Shown: in pieces, positions 9,927 through 22,400 of the stretch
How positions within the stretch are numbered: the first letter of the stretch is position 1
Layout of the letters: every line of letters begins with the position of its first letter
DNA from: Arion vulgaris
Taxonomy: Eukaryota; Mollusca; Gastropoda; Stylommatophora; Arionidae
Assembly (NCBI GenBank): GCA_020796225.1
Contig: CM036756.1
Coordinates: 54,652,616-54,716,615 of the forward strand
Reading direction: 5' to 3'
Length of the DNA: 64,000 nucleotides
The notes under the pieces: generated by a model
What the model was told of the DNA's origin: nothing
The model's input: only the letters and a program-made list of their open reading frames with translations
The model's database searches: none
Program-made: the position numbers and the translations under genes

Positions 9927-10333
9927 GTCTAAATCATAGATTCCCAAACCTTTTCGGCCTACCGCCCACTTTGCACGACATAAACTTTGTAACGCCCCCT
10001 TCTCATTATAACAGTTTGCCCCCACACACACATATATATATATACTTTGTTTTCACTTTGACATAGAAAATTGATATATATTGCTGTCATTCATGGTCAT
10101 GTTTCAAGTGGTTATATACAAGAAATAGAAAATTGATGAAAACATGGATCGTGTAAGATGGGCATAAAATGAATTAAAATACAGAATTCAAATTTTTAAT
10201 GATTATTCAATCGCAAAATCACGATAAAATAACTGCCCCCAAATGCTTCTGAACCCACCATCGCCCCCACCTGGAAGGCTTCAGCGCCACAGGGGGGGCG
10301 GTACCGCCCACTTTGGGAAACGCTGGTCTAAAT
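9927..10333. mobile_element. Non-autonomous hAT-like element with 8 bp TSD
   Basis: The 8 bp direct repeat GTCTAAAT occurs at 9927-9934 and again at 10326-10333. The enclosed 391 bp element starts CATAGATTCCCAAAC and ends CTTTGGGAAACGCTG, imperfect terminal inverted repeats of about 15 bp, with further G/C-rich complementary sequence inside (CCGCCCACTTT appears near both ends). An 8 bp duplication and CAG..TTCCCAAA-type ends are characteristic of hAT elements. It has no transposase. Confidence 0.8.
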
Positions 10334-10384
10334 AGTAATAATAATAAAACCAGTTAGGGTGCTAAGATGGAATTGTAGGCAAAG

Positions 10385-10917
10385 GCTAAGTGCTGTGCAC
10401 AACTGTGTACGAGTGGTTAAGTGATGTGCACAACTGTGTACGAGTGGTTAAGTGATGTGCATAACTGTGTACGAGTGGTTAAGTGCTGTGTACAACTGTG
10501 TACGAGTGGTTAAGTGATGTGTACAACTGTGTACGAGTGGTTAAGTGATGTGCACAACTGTGTACGAGTGGTTAAGTGATGTGCACAACTGTGTACGAGT
10601 GGTTAAGTGATGTGCACAACTGTGTACGAGTGGTTAAGTGCTGTGCACAACTGTGTACGAGTGGTTAAGTGATGTGCACAACTGTGTACGAGTGGTTAAG
10701 TGATGTGTACAATTGTGTACGAGTGGTTAAGTGATGTGCACAACTGTGTACGAGTGGTTAAGTGATGTGCACAACTGTGTACGAGTGGTTAAGTGATGTC
10801 TACAACTGTGTACGAGTGGTTAAGTGGTGTGTACAACTGTGTACGAGTGGTTAAGTGATGTGCACAACTGTGTACGAGTGGTTAAGTGATGTGTACAACT
10901 GTGTACGGGTGGTTAAG
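10385..10917. repeat. 31 bp minisatellite
   Basis: About seventeen units of 31 bp with the core ACAACTGTGTACGAGTGG. Unit variants are GATGTGCAC, GCTGTGCAC, GATGTGTAC and a single GGTGTGTAC, interspersed without an obvious higher order. Confidence 0.95.
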
Positions 10918-10939
10918 AACATTGACTAATTCATTTATA

Positions 10940-11330
10940 ATATACATTGTTTAGAAATAGTTGTCTACAGAAAATAATGAACATAAAGTGAGACGAATCT
11001 AGCAGCATTTATGACATTGGAGAAATGTTTGATCAACCACTAATACAGCTGTTATAAGAAAAAAGAGAAGATGAAGATATGTTGGTCATACTCTGAGAAT
11101 AAATAATCAAAGTATCACAAACCTGACACTGAAGGGGGAGACAAAGAATTCAATTTAAAAAAAAAAAAACGCTTTAGAAGACCCTGAAACGAACTTTACT
11201 CAGAGAGTCGAGAAATAACGGATTAAATTCCATAGAGGGGATTGAACGAGTTACCAAGGATAGAGCGGTACAGAAAAATTACTTGCAAGTTCTATATAAC
11301 GTTTAACGTTGCGAGAGGAATATTATACTA
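10940..11330 (+). mobile_element. LINE 3' fragment, family L1 (diverged)
   Basis: Same order of blocks as 560-928 (TGTCTACAGAAAATAATGAA, TTATAAGAAAAAAGAG, GAGCGGTACAGAAAAATTAC) with many substitutions, a poly-A insertion near 11157 and lost reading frame. It ends near TTTAACG.TGCGAGAGGAA. Confidence 0.8.
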
Positions 11331-11720
11331 TATGGTATTGGAGGACGCAAAGTGGATAGGAGTGGTAACTATGCGTCCATTGAATAAGCACCCGGTTCTT
11401 TAAAATACATGAACGGGTCTGCTGCAAATAATATGCAAAGTAACTCCAGCGTTGACTCTTTTTAAGATTTTAAACAAAATAAATTCAGAGAGTTGAGGTA
11501 CACAACTTGTTATCAGTGTTTGTTTGTTTTGTAGGGTATTAAAGCGTATTTAAGCATAGGCACGCCCTTTTCAACATAAGGACGAGTCTGTTTTGGTTAC
11601 ATCTTTTATCAATGCTGAATCACCGTTTACTTTTGTAATCCAGCTGATTATCACTGAGTTATGGCGGGCTCTATAAGAATGTAAAGTCAAGGGTTCAATG
11701 CGTCACAGTTCTAGAAATTC
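11331..11720. other. No recognised gene
   Basis: Nothing identifiable beyond short AT-rich stretches. Confidence 0.4.
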
Positions 11721-11724
11721 AATC

Positions 11725-12112
11725 AATCAAGAGCCATGCCTAACGGCATTGGCGATCCTTTCTCTCCACAACTTTCTCTCTCTCCTTGGTGCAGTTAATC
11801 AGTTCTGACGTCGATTTGTTGTCGAACCGCGATGTCAGATCATTCAACATCTTTTCTCCCTGTCTTCCACTATCTCTCCTTCCCTTAATTTTACCTGTTG
11901 TCACCACTTGTTCTAAGCCTTCTCTTCGCATTATGTGTCTGAAGAACCTTGATTGTCTGGTTATTATTCTTTTGATAAGGTCTCTTTGTGTGCAGGCCTG
12001 ATTTAAAACATCTTCATTTGTTTTCTTCGCTGTCCATGGAATTTTCAGGATTCTTCTGTAAAATCACATCGTTTTGGCTTCCAATGATCTTATTGATTGT
12101 TTGTTCATTGTC
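11725..12112 (-). mobile_element. LINE 3' fragment, family L5
   Basis: A minus-strand frame reads MRREGLEQVVTTGKIKGRR and then STSELINCTKERE. This is an RT C-terminal region with the usual basic R/K-R-R-x-R-G-R-Q segment before the last helix. A related fragment is at 16305-16505. Confidence 0.75.
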
Positions 12113-12650
12113 CATGGTTCCCATAGCTCGCTTATTAAACACACTCCTCACTCAGGCCTTCAGGCATCCGGTTCTTTTTGTACAGAGGGTAACTCCAAAC
12201 TGATTAAATTGCTCGATTATTCATTAGACAAATACAAGAGAAAATGTATTGCGTCATTTAGCCTATTTTTAAATCGCTGGGTCGATTCAACATCTGTTTT
12301 AGTACCCTCATCCAACAGGCAGTTGCGAAGAGACCGTAGAACATCCCTCTTATCCATCTTCAACTTCCCAACAATCGATGCTGTTGATGTAAGCCTGCCC
12401 GCTCTCTCTTTACCGCAAACACCCGCATGCCCAGGGCAGTATATCCACGTAATCGTCTGGAGGTTAGAAACCTCTATAGACGACATCCACTCATACCGCA
12501 ACCTGTCCTTTTTGATCTTGTGTAGCATCGACTTAGAGCCAGATACAACAACGGCTCCAGTAAATGGAGCCCCTGATAGCCAATGGAGGGCAGCAGTCAC
12601 GGCCTCAACCTCCATACTCATACTAGAAGTGGTTGTGAATTTACACATAG
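12113..12650 (-). mobile_element. LINE fragment with decayed RNase H domain
   Basis: The minus-strand 143-residue frame (12217-12648) looks like the RNase H domain at the C terminus of I/Jockey-type LINEs. MEVEAVTAALHW (residues 12-23) matches the E helix, VVVSGSKS (33-40) the strand normally reading SDS, and WIYCPGHAGVCGKERAG the last catalytic block normally reading GN-E-x-A-D. Two catalytic aspartates are replaced by glycine and the first strand is missing, so it is enzymatically dead. 12113-12205 is the 3' end of the same element, shared with 42480-42750 and 61965-62255. Confidence 0.75.
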
Positions 12651-12719
12651 TGTGTTTTTCATTTCTTCAAGAAATTAGTATTTCAAGAAATTAGTATTTG
12701 AAATTGTGATAACTATTTT

Positions 12720-13525
12720 ATTTTTCTATTTAACCTTTTCAGTCCATAATTATTATTATATTTTTTTTTTACCTCAAGACGCATTTTTACTGCACTGTAT
12801 AATGAAGTAGCCATTGTACTGTCTTTGCGTCATTTAAAAAATACAGCGAGCCAGTAAATCGGCTCAGAATGTCGAAGGGGTTAATATATCTACTTTAATC
12901 TACTTGATTCTGCTACTCATTAACAACCCTATCAGATTAAGTGCAACATTGCCGTGATCTCTTTAAGCGGCGGATTCAGCACGTTAACCAATTTACACGC
13001 CACTGTTTACACGTAACTAAAACTATTTGAATTATTCATTAGACAAATACAAAGAAATGTATTCGAGCGCTGATATTCAATTATACATTATTCGATTTTG
13101 TGAGCAAATAACAAATAACATAGACATGTTGCATTGACAGCAAAGTATTCAAAGATGTATCGAACGTTTGTGCAGTATCTGACTTTGGTATCGTTCTCTT
13201 AGTTAACTAGTAAACTAAATATGAAACTAAACTAAGAATCTCTCCATCTTGTGACATGTTTTTATTGGACTCTGCTCTCATTATAGACTGTCTGATAGAA
13301 GTTTGATCTCTAGCTAGTTCGCCCGTCTTCTCCATCGTCATGTTCAATGGTTTTCATTCATGTCTTGTTGTCTCCGTCGTCTTGGAAGTTACATGGCTAG
13401 TCTTTAAGGTATCATACCCTTCATTATTGCTTTATCTAAACCAGTGTAACGTTTATGTGACCACAGCATATCAATTTCCCACACATACTATTGTTTATTC
13501 GCCAATGTTCCTCAATGTTATGAAT
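12720..13525. other. No recognised gene
   Basis: About 800 bp of AT-rich sequence with no supported feature. Confidence 0.4.
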
Positions 13526-13790
13526 TTGTAAAGGAACCTGTTTTCATACCACTAGGTATATTGTGAAATACGGTATTAGGCCCGTGTCACTGACCATCGG
13601 CACACGATGGCTGATATGGTCAACATTACGCCAGCCGCTTTTACTTTAAAGAGCTTTTCTGGTACCCAGACTGTGTCGTCCTAAAAGCCATTACGGTTAC
13701 AAATATTCCAAGTCAACTGTGGAATTGAACCCGTATCTCGCGCCTAATAAGTCAGCACACTAACCACTACGCTATCACGGATCCCTCGGG
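13526..13790 (-). mobile_element. tRNA-derived SINE, family S4
   Basis: On the minus strand the head at about 13705-13785 reads like a tRNA: A-box-like TAGCGTAGTGGTTAGTG and B-box GGGTTCAATTCC separated by about 30 bp. The body ends with GTTCCTTTAC (13528-13540 region). A second copy is 49892-50150 (+) and a truncated one is 55630-55695 (-). Confidence 0.75.
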
Positions 13791-13844
13791 TTTGTATAAT
13801 ATCTCTATTTCTTCTTTTTATTTGTCCTTTTTTATAATTATATT

Positions 13845-14340
13845 TCTATCATCATCATCAGGCGCCGTCTCCACATCGATAGTTGGCTGCAATGAATCTC
13901 CAGCATCCTCTGTCTTTCGCCTTGGTGTTGCACTCTGCCAACTGTCACCTGTCCATTTCTTAAAGTTTCCTCCCACTTATCTCTCGGTCTTCCTCTTGCT
14001 CTTCTCCCCTCAACTTTCCCCTCTAGTAAAGATTTTATCAAAGTGTCATGTCTTTTTATGTGCCCAAAATACTTTATTTATCTGAATTTTATTTCTCTTA
14101 ATAATTGTTTCTTCATGCCTAGTGTTTCTAAAACTTGTTTATTTGTCTGTTTTTCTGTCCATGAACCCCTGCCTATTCGTCTATATATGAACATCTCAAA
14201 TGCATCAATTCTGTCTTATAACTGCTTGTTCATTGTCCATGTTTCGAGCCATACATTAATATAGGATATATATAGCATTTGATCATTCTCATTTTTAACC
14301 TGTTTGTGATTTGTTTGGATATTTCTATATCACTTTATTA
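13845..14340 (-). mobile_element. LINE 3' fragment
   Basis: The minus-strand frame 13838-14041 includes EGKVEGRRARGRPRDKWEE and QGERQRMLEIHCSQLSMWRR, the basic segment and terminal helix of an RTE-like RT tail. Upstream coding (14041-14340) is broken but shares the TTGTTCATTGTCCATG block with 12090-12112. Confidence 0.8.
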
Positions 14341-14541
14341 ATAAAAATGTATTCAATTTTCTTGTTAGTTTAGCGCGTAATGGTATATGATTGCTATTCA
14401 TATGTTGCCGTACGAAAAAGTTAATGTCCTCAGTCTACTATTATTATCTTGACTTGCATGTGTTTTACCATAGGCTCTTCATACAATTACATCTCTGAAC
14501 AATAAACGTTCACTAATAACTCTGCAGTAGTGTGCCAATTC

Positions 14542-14800
14542 TTCTTTGAACGCTCCATATCGACCACTTGTTAACCACTCTGTGTGATTTGTATGTGATC
14601 TGAGCCTAAGTGCGATTGTACGTTGTGCCAGTTTTGCGCCTACAAGTACATCCGATTTTTGCGATGCTTTTTATTTACTAAGGTAGCTTCCCTATGCCCT
14701 ACATCAGTCGCCTCGTACGACATGCCTTGTAGGTTGCAGTGGTACTATTCTTTGCTTTCCTTGCGGTCCCCAGCACCACAAGGGCGGATAGATATTGCTG
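14542..14800 (-). mobile_element. Dispersed repeat family A
   Basis: Reverse-strand copy: GAACGCTCCATATCGACCAC, then CAGTCGCCTC.TACGACATGCC on the + strand, in mirror order to the 6222 copy. Confidence 0.8.
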
Positions 14801-14999
14801 ATTTCGCCAGGCCTATATGTGCGTTGTATCTCTCAAGAGTTGACATGCTACAAGTTACTGTAGTGTACACACTGTTTATACACATTATTTTACTTATTAT
14901 TTCAAGCATCTCATCTTACAGTTAATGCAACATTCCATAGTACATCGCATCTACGTTATTGGTCGCCCGTTTATCATGCAACAGGTTGTCACTGTGTGA

Positions 15000-15062
15000 C
15001 ATACAAAGCACAAAGAATAGCTTAACAAGGAGTCAATTTGGGGAACGTTCGAAGAAGAAGAT
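15000..15062 (+). mobile_element. Dispersed repeat family A, 3' tail only
   Basis: Short match ending GGGGAACGTTCGAAGAAGAAG, the terminal part of family A. Confidence 0.5.
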
Positions 15063-15415
15063 GAACAATATGGACATTTTAAACATGGCAATGGAGGAAG
15101 TAGGGGAACTGGCTAGAGATTGAGAGTTTTTTACTAGAAATGTGATGAGATCCACGTTCCAGAAAGGATATACTAAATGAGGAACAAATATAGAAAAATC
15201 TCAATATTGATTTAAATAATCAGCGTGCGACACTCCTGTCTATGTTAAATGAGAACAAGCAAACAATGTCTACCTGGGACTGACAATCTGATTATTTACT
15301 CGACAAATTATCCTTAGGCATAACTTTAAATTTGCTGTATTAAAATACTACACATAACTTCACATGGAATTATACAAATATTATTTTATTGTGAAAGAAA
15401 AACTTTGAAATAGTT
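15063..15415. other. No recognised gene
   Basis: No supported feature. Confidence 0.4.
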
Positions 15416-15419
15416 CATC

Positions 15420-15990
15420 TTCAAATAGCTGGTCCTGAACAGAACTTTGCCACCCCAACAGTCCTTCGGAATTTCTCTCTCTCATAGCCCAGATTCCGCC
15501 TATGCAGCCGTCATGTTCAAACCATCAGTTACATCCTGAATCCATTTTCGCCGTGGTCTTCCGGGTCTCCTCTTTGTCGGTATGCCTCCTACCCTGATGG
15601 TCTTCTCCAGCCCTTCGTGTCTTTTTATATGTCTAAAATACTTCAAATTTCCCATTCGTATTTGTAGCATTAGCCGGTTTTCTGTGACTTTGAGTTATTT
15701 CTGGATATATCTATTTGTTCTCTTCTCTGTCATTGATACACAGAGGACTCTCCTGTAACACTTATATTCAAAAGCACTTATGTTTTTCAACTGCCTTGTT
15801 AAATGTTCACACTTCACACACAGACGTTGTCATTGGGAATATGCATGCTCTTAGTATTCTGAACTTTGTTTTCCTATCAGTTCCGTTCCATACTGTTTTT
15901 ATTTTTATTTTTTTAAAGCCAGGCTTGTTCTTTTAATTTCATTCATCCTATTTCCATCATTAGATTGCAATGACCCAAGATATTCAAAAC
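15420..15990 (-). mobile_element. LINE 3' fragment, family L4
   Basis: Longest alignment partner of 35033-35570. The two share the whole order of blocks from CCACCCCAACA through TTTTTATATGTCTAAAATA-like sequence to CTTCTCTGTC.TTGAT. The minus strand encodes an RT tail with many frame breaks. Confidence 0.8.
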
Positions 15991-16304
15991 TGTTCACATT
16001 TTCTAACATCTCTAAGTTGATAAAAATATATTTGGTCATATTTGTTTTATCCGTTGAAATAGGTTAACTAAATAAAACTATTGCAAATAACCATTCGAAT
16101 CACGTGTTATGAATGACAATGTCAATAAAATCTCAGACCAGCACTGCAAAGCCAACAATTTTAAGTACACAATGTTTATTTTCGGTTAATTGACCAGAAT
16201 AAACATTATTTTAGAGTTAGAGTTAAGGTCTACAAATTACTTTACATTTTTGTGTGTGGTATATTATTGCAATAATAAGTAAAAGTAAAAACATTACCAT
16301 CAGG
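15991..16304. other. No recognised gene
   Basis: AT-rich, no supported feature. Confidence 0.4.
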
Positions 16305-16505
16305 TGCCGTGCCGGCTTGCGTAGGCGATCATGGATCTTCACAAATTTCTGTCTCTGGTATTTTCTGTCATCTCAGATGTTGACGCTCTTCCCTGTCATA
16401 AAGTCAGGCTGTCCAAAATTTACTCTCTCTGTCTTACTCTGTTTCGTCTCCCTTCCATTTTACCGGTTGTCACAATGTGTTCAAAACATCACCTTCTGTT
16501 TCGTT
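16305..16505 (-). mobile_element. LINE 3' fragment, family L5
   Basis: The minus strand reads VTTGKMEGRRNRVRQREEIL, aligning with VVTTGKIKGRRDSGRQGEKM at 11740-11931. It is cut off where the 29 bp satellite region begins. Confidence 0.75.
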
Positions 16506-19400
16506 TCCTTCCATTTTACCGATTTCAAAGGTAAAATTTTCCCGGGTTTTGTTTTGGAGGGGCCCACTTGTTATTTTTATTGTAAAAACTTTTATTTTTA
16601 TTTGTGAAATTTGTTTATTGTTATTAGAGGTTTTATTTTGTTATAAGAGGATCCTTTTTAATTGTTTGCGTGGATGAAATTTTTTCCCAATTTTTATTGG
16701 ATATGACTTTTTTATTTTATTCTTCTTTGGATATTGGGTTTTATTTTTGTCATTGTTTTTTTTTATTTTTTTCCTTTTTTAAATTTTGGGGATGAGGTTT
16801 CACTGTTATATTTTTTTGATGGATATTTTTATATTTTTTTTGATGGTTAATTTTTGAAATATTGTTATTGAGGGATAAACTTGTTAAATTAATGAGACTT
16901 TTTTATTTTTTTATGACGTTATATTGTTTTAGATGGATAAAATTTTTTTTTTTGTTTATTTTTGATGGAAAAATTTTTAAAGGGTGGGTGGATAATTTAA
17001 GTTTTTTTATGATACTTTTATAAATAGGTGATTTTTAAATTTTTATTTGTCCTTTTTTTAGTTTTGGGTGAAAACCCCTTTTGTTTTTTTTTTTAATGAC
17101 ACAATTTGTTAAACACTTTTTTAATTTTATTATAATAACTTGTTATATTGTTATTGGGATAGATTTTGGGAAATTTTATTCTGATATTTTTTTTCAATTT
17201 TAAAAATGATTTTTTTTTAATTGTTTTGCAGGTGTTTTTTAATTTTTAATGAATGCCCTTGATATTGTTTTGGGGGATCTTTTGATATTTTTATTGAGGG
17301 AGGGGCCCTTTTTTATTTTTTATATGGACCTTTGTTATATTGTTCGGGAAATGCATTTTTAATTTTTTTAGAGGATGACTTTTTTTTGTATTAAGATTTT
17401 GTTAAATTTATTAATAATGCATTTAAAATTTTTATTAGATATGAAAAAATTTTGTTATATTTTTGGAGGGATTTTTTAATTTTTTTAGGGGGGAAATTTT
17501 TATATGTTAAAAATAATGCTTTTTGTTAAAAGTTTTAAAAAATTAAAATGATTGGGAGGATGCCCTTTTTATATTGTTATTAGATGGATGCACTTTTTAA
17601 TTGTTTATTAGATTAAAGCTTTTTGTTATATTTGTTATTGGGAGGCCTTTTTTAATTGTTATTAGATGGATGTTTTTTAATTGTTAAAATGTTTTAATTT
17701 GTTATATTGTTATTGATGGATGCATTTTGTTATTTGTTTTTAGGATGCATTTGGGGGAATTGTTATTGAGGATTTTTTTGTTAATTGTTATTGGATGGTT
17801 TACTTTGTTAATTTTATGATGGACATTTTGTTAAGTTATTGATAATGCCGGGTTAATTTTAGGGTTTATCATTTTAATTTTATTAGAGGAATATTTTAAT
17901 TTTGTTATTGATGGATGCACTTTTTGTTATTGTTATTGCGATAATGCATTTGTTATTTTTTAGGGGTTGGAGAAATTTTTTAATTTTTTTGGAGGGATGC
18001 ATTTTAAAAATTTGTTTTTGGGAGGGATGCACTTTGTTATATTGTTATTGATGAATGCACTTTTTAATTTTATTGAGGGATGCCTTTTGTTGGATTTTTT
18101 AAGGGTTTTTTTATATTTTTTTAAAAACCCAATATTGTTTTTATATTTTTTATTGTTTTTGAGGTGCACTTTTAAATTTTTTATTGGGATGATGTTTTTT
18201 TTTTGTAGTGATGATGCTTTTTTAAGTTATTGAGGGAGCACCTTTGGATATTAGAAAAATTTTTGATTGTTTGAGGAACCCCCCTTTTTATTGTTTTGAA
18301 CAGAATTTTTTAAATATGTTTTCTATATTGTTAAAATGGATGTTTTTAAATTTTTTTGGATGGGACTTTTTAATTTTTTTTTTTGGGTGAGCACTTTTTT
18401 TTTATTGTTATAGGGATTTTTTATATTGTTAGGATGATGACTTTTAAAGTTATTAGAGGATAATTTTTATATTTTTATTTGATGAATGAAATTTTGTTAT
18501 TGTTATTATTAGCACTTTTTTAATTTGTTTTGATGATGATTTTGTTATATTGTTATTGATGGATAATTTGTTATATTGTTATTAGATATGCATTTTTATA
18601 TTGTTATTAAGGGAATGCACTTGTTATATTGTTATTCATGTGATGCACTTTTATATTGTTATTGTGATGATTTTGTTATTTTGTTTTGAGATTATTTTAT
18701 ATTGTTATTGTGATGATGCTTTTTTATATTTATGATGGATGCACTTTGTTATATTGTTATTGATGGATGAATTTGTTATTTTGGGTTTTTTAAAAGTTTA
18801 TTTAAATTTATAGTTGAGGATGCACTTGAATTGTTAAGATGGATGCACTTGGTTATTTTGTTTTTGCATAAATCACTTTTGTATACCACCTTATTAATTT
18901 TGAATTGTTCTTTTTTTTGGATGCACTTTTATTTTTTAAGATGGATGCACTGTTTATTGTTTTATTTTTTGTTTATATTTTTAAAGGATGAATTTGTTAT
19001 ATTGTTATTGAAGGATGCAATTGATTTTTTTGGGTAAGAATTTTTTTATTTTATTATGATGGAAGCACTTTGTAATTGTTTTGATGGATTTTTGGGTTAT
19101 AGAATTAGATGGTTCCTTTGAATTGTTATTGATAAATCCCCTTTTTATATTGTTATTAATAAGATTTTATATTTAAATTGCGATGGATAATTTTGTTATA
19201 TTTGTTTTGGGAGGAAAGCCTTGTTATATGTTATCGATGATGACTGTTTATGTTATTCAATTAAATGATTTGTTAATTGTTATTGGATGGATAAATTTGA
19301 ATAGTATTTGGATGCACTTTGTTATATTGTTATTGATGGAGACTTGTTATACTTGTTATTCGATGAACGCACTTTTATACTTGTTACATAGCGAATTGTC
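16506..19400. repeat. 29 bp satellite array, heavily corrupted left part
   Basis: T- and G-rich sequence in which recognisable pieces of the 29 bp unit (ATGCACTTTGTTATATTG, GTTATTGATGGATGCA) occur between long T runs and GGG/TTT stretches. Units become progressively clearer to the right. Indels and T-runs far exceed what ordinary point mutation of the unit would give; low-quality consensus sequence is the leading explanation. Confidence 0.8.
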
Positions 19401-22400
19401 ATACTTGTCTAATACATAGTTAATCGAATCATTTGTCATCCAGTTACTCGCGATGGAGCCATTGTTATACCTTCGTTATTGATGATGCAATCTCTCTTGT
19501 ATATTGCTGGTAGCTGAGATGGATAATATTGTTATAATCCCTGTCATATATAATGGATGACCTTTGTTATATTAAAGTTATTGATTGATGGATGCACTGT
19601 TTGTTATAGTATGCACTTATTAGATTGGATGAACTTTGTTATATTGTTATTAGATTATGCACTTTGTTATATTGTTATTGATGATTACTTTTATATTTTA
19701 AGAGGATGCAATTCTTTCTTATATTGTTATCAGATGATGCACTTTAAATGTTATATTGTTATTGATCGGATGCAACTCATACATATTGTATAGATAACCA
19801 TTCGATCATTGATTTGTATAATGATGCATATTAATGTTAGTCGATGATGCATATATTGCAAGATGCAATTTTAGTTATATTGTTATTGGTGATGACTTTG
19901 TTATATTGTTAGATGGATGTTATTATCTTTGTTACATTGTATGATGGATGACTTTGCATATTAAAGTAATTATATTGAAGGAAGCCTGTCAGTTAGGATG
20001 GATGCACTTTAATTGTTACTGTGGATGCATTTGTTATATTGTTATGGATGATGCACTTTTGTTATGATTGTTATTGATGGATGCAATTTGTTATATTGTT
20101 ATTAGATGGATGCACTTTTGTTATATTGTTATTGATGGATGCACTTTGTTATATTGCTATTGATGGATGCACTTTGTTATATTGTTATTGGATGGATGCA
20201 CTTGTATATGTTAAGATGGATGATTTGTTAGCATATTGTTATGATGGATGTAATTTTGTTATTTGTTATTGGATGGATGCACATTTGTTATATTGTTATT
20301 AGATGATGTACTTTTGTATATATTGTTGTGATGGATGAATCGTTTTGTTATATTGTTATTTGATGGATGCACTTAGTTATATTGTTGTGGATGATGCACT
20401 TTGTTATATTGTTATTAGATGATGTACTTTGTTATTGCAGTTCTTTTGTTGCGCATTATAGATGGATGTACTTTGTTACTGATTGTTTTGCATTGGATGC
20501 ACTTTGTTATATGTTATTGCGAGGATGCACTTTGTTATACTTGTTATTGATGGATGTACTTTTAGTTATATTGTTATTGCGATGGATGCACTTTGAATTA
20601 GAGAGATATTTGTTATTGCGATGGATGCACTTTGTTATATTGTTATTAATGGATGACTTGTTATATTGTTATTTGATTGCCTTGTATATTGTTATTGATG
20701 GATGCACTCTTGTTATTTGTTATTAGATGGATTTGTTATATTGTTATTGGATGGATGCACTTTGTTATATGTGCATTGATGGATGCACTTTTACATGCAT
20801 GATGCATTTTGTATATGTGGATGATGCACTTTGTTATATTGTTATTGGATGGATGGCACTTGTTATATTGTTATTGAGATGGATGCACTTATAAGATTGG
20901 ATGGATGCACTTTGTTATATTGTTATTGAGGATGCACTTGTTATATTATTAGATGATGCTTTTGTTATATTGTTATTGGATGGTACTTTGTTATATTGTT
21001 ATTAGATGGATGCATCTTTGTTATATTGTTATTAGATGGATGCACTTTGTTATATTGTTATGCAGGTTATATTGTTGATGATGCACTTTGTTATATTGTT
21101 ATTAGATGATGCACTTTGTTATATTGTTATTAGATGGATGCATTTGTTATATTGTTATTGGATGGATGCACTTTGTTATATTGTTATTAGATGGATGAAT
21201 TTTGTTATATTGTTATTAGATGGATGCACTGTTAATTGTTATGATATGCCTGTATATGTTATTGATGGATGCACTTTTGTTATATTGTTATTAGATGGAT
21301 GCACTTTGGTTATATTGTTATTGATGGATGACTTTGTTATATTGTTATTAGTGATGAATGCACTTTGTTATATTGTTATTTGATGGATGCACTTTGTTAT
21401 ATTGTTATTGGATGGATGCACTTTGTTATATTGATTAGATGGATGCACTGGTATATTATCATGTTATATTGTTATTGGATGACTTGTTAATTGTTATTAG
21501 ATTGAATTAGTATGATGATGCACTTTGTTATATTGTTATTAGATGGATGCACTTTGTTATATTGTTATTGAATGGATTCACTTTTTTATATTGTTATGAT
21601 GGATTACTTGTTATATTGTTATTTGATGGATGCACTTTGTTATATTGTTATTAGATGGATGCACTCTTGTTATATTGTTATTAGATGGATGCACTTTGTT
21701 ATCATTGGTTATTGATGGATGCACTTTGTTTATTGTTATTGATGGATGCACTTTGTTATATTGTTATATTGATTAGATGGATGAACTTTGTTATATTGTT
21801 ATTAGAGATGCACTTTTATATTGTTATTAGATGGATGCACTTTTTTATATTGTTATTGTGATAGATGCACTTTGTTATATTGTTATTTGATGGAATGCAT
21901 TTGTTATATTGTTATTAGGATGGATGCATTTGTTATATTGTTATTGATGATGAATTGCACTTTGTTATATTGTTAATTTGAGGGATGCACTTTGTTATAT
22001 TGTTATTAGATGAATGCACTTTGTTATATTGTTATTGCGATGGATGCACTTTGTTATATTGTTATTAGAGGAATGCACTTTGTTATATTGTTATTGGATG
22101 GATGCACTTTTGTTATTATTATGCATGAATGCACTTTGTTATATTGTTATTAGATGGATGCACTTTGTTATATTGTTATTGATGGATGCACTTTGTTATA
22201 TTGTTATTGATGGATGTATTTTGTTATATTGTTATTGCGATGATGCATTTTGTTAATTGTTATGGACGGAGCCTTTGTTACTTTTACTTGTTATTAGATA
22301 AGCACTTTGTTATACTTGTTGACTTAGATGGATGCACTTTGTTATATTGTTATTAGATGGATGCACTTTGTTATATTGTTATTGTGATGGATGCTACTTG

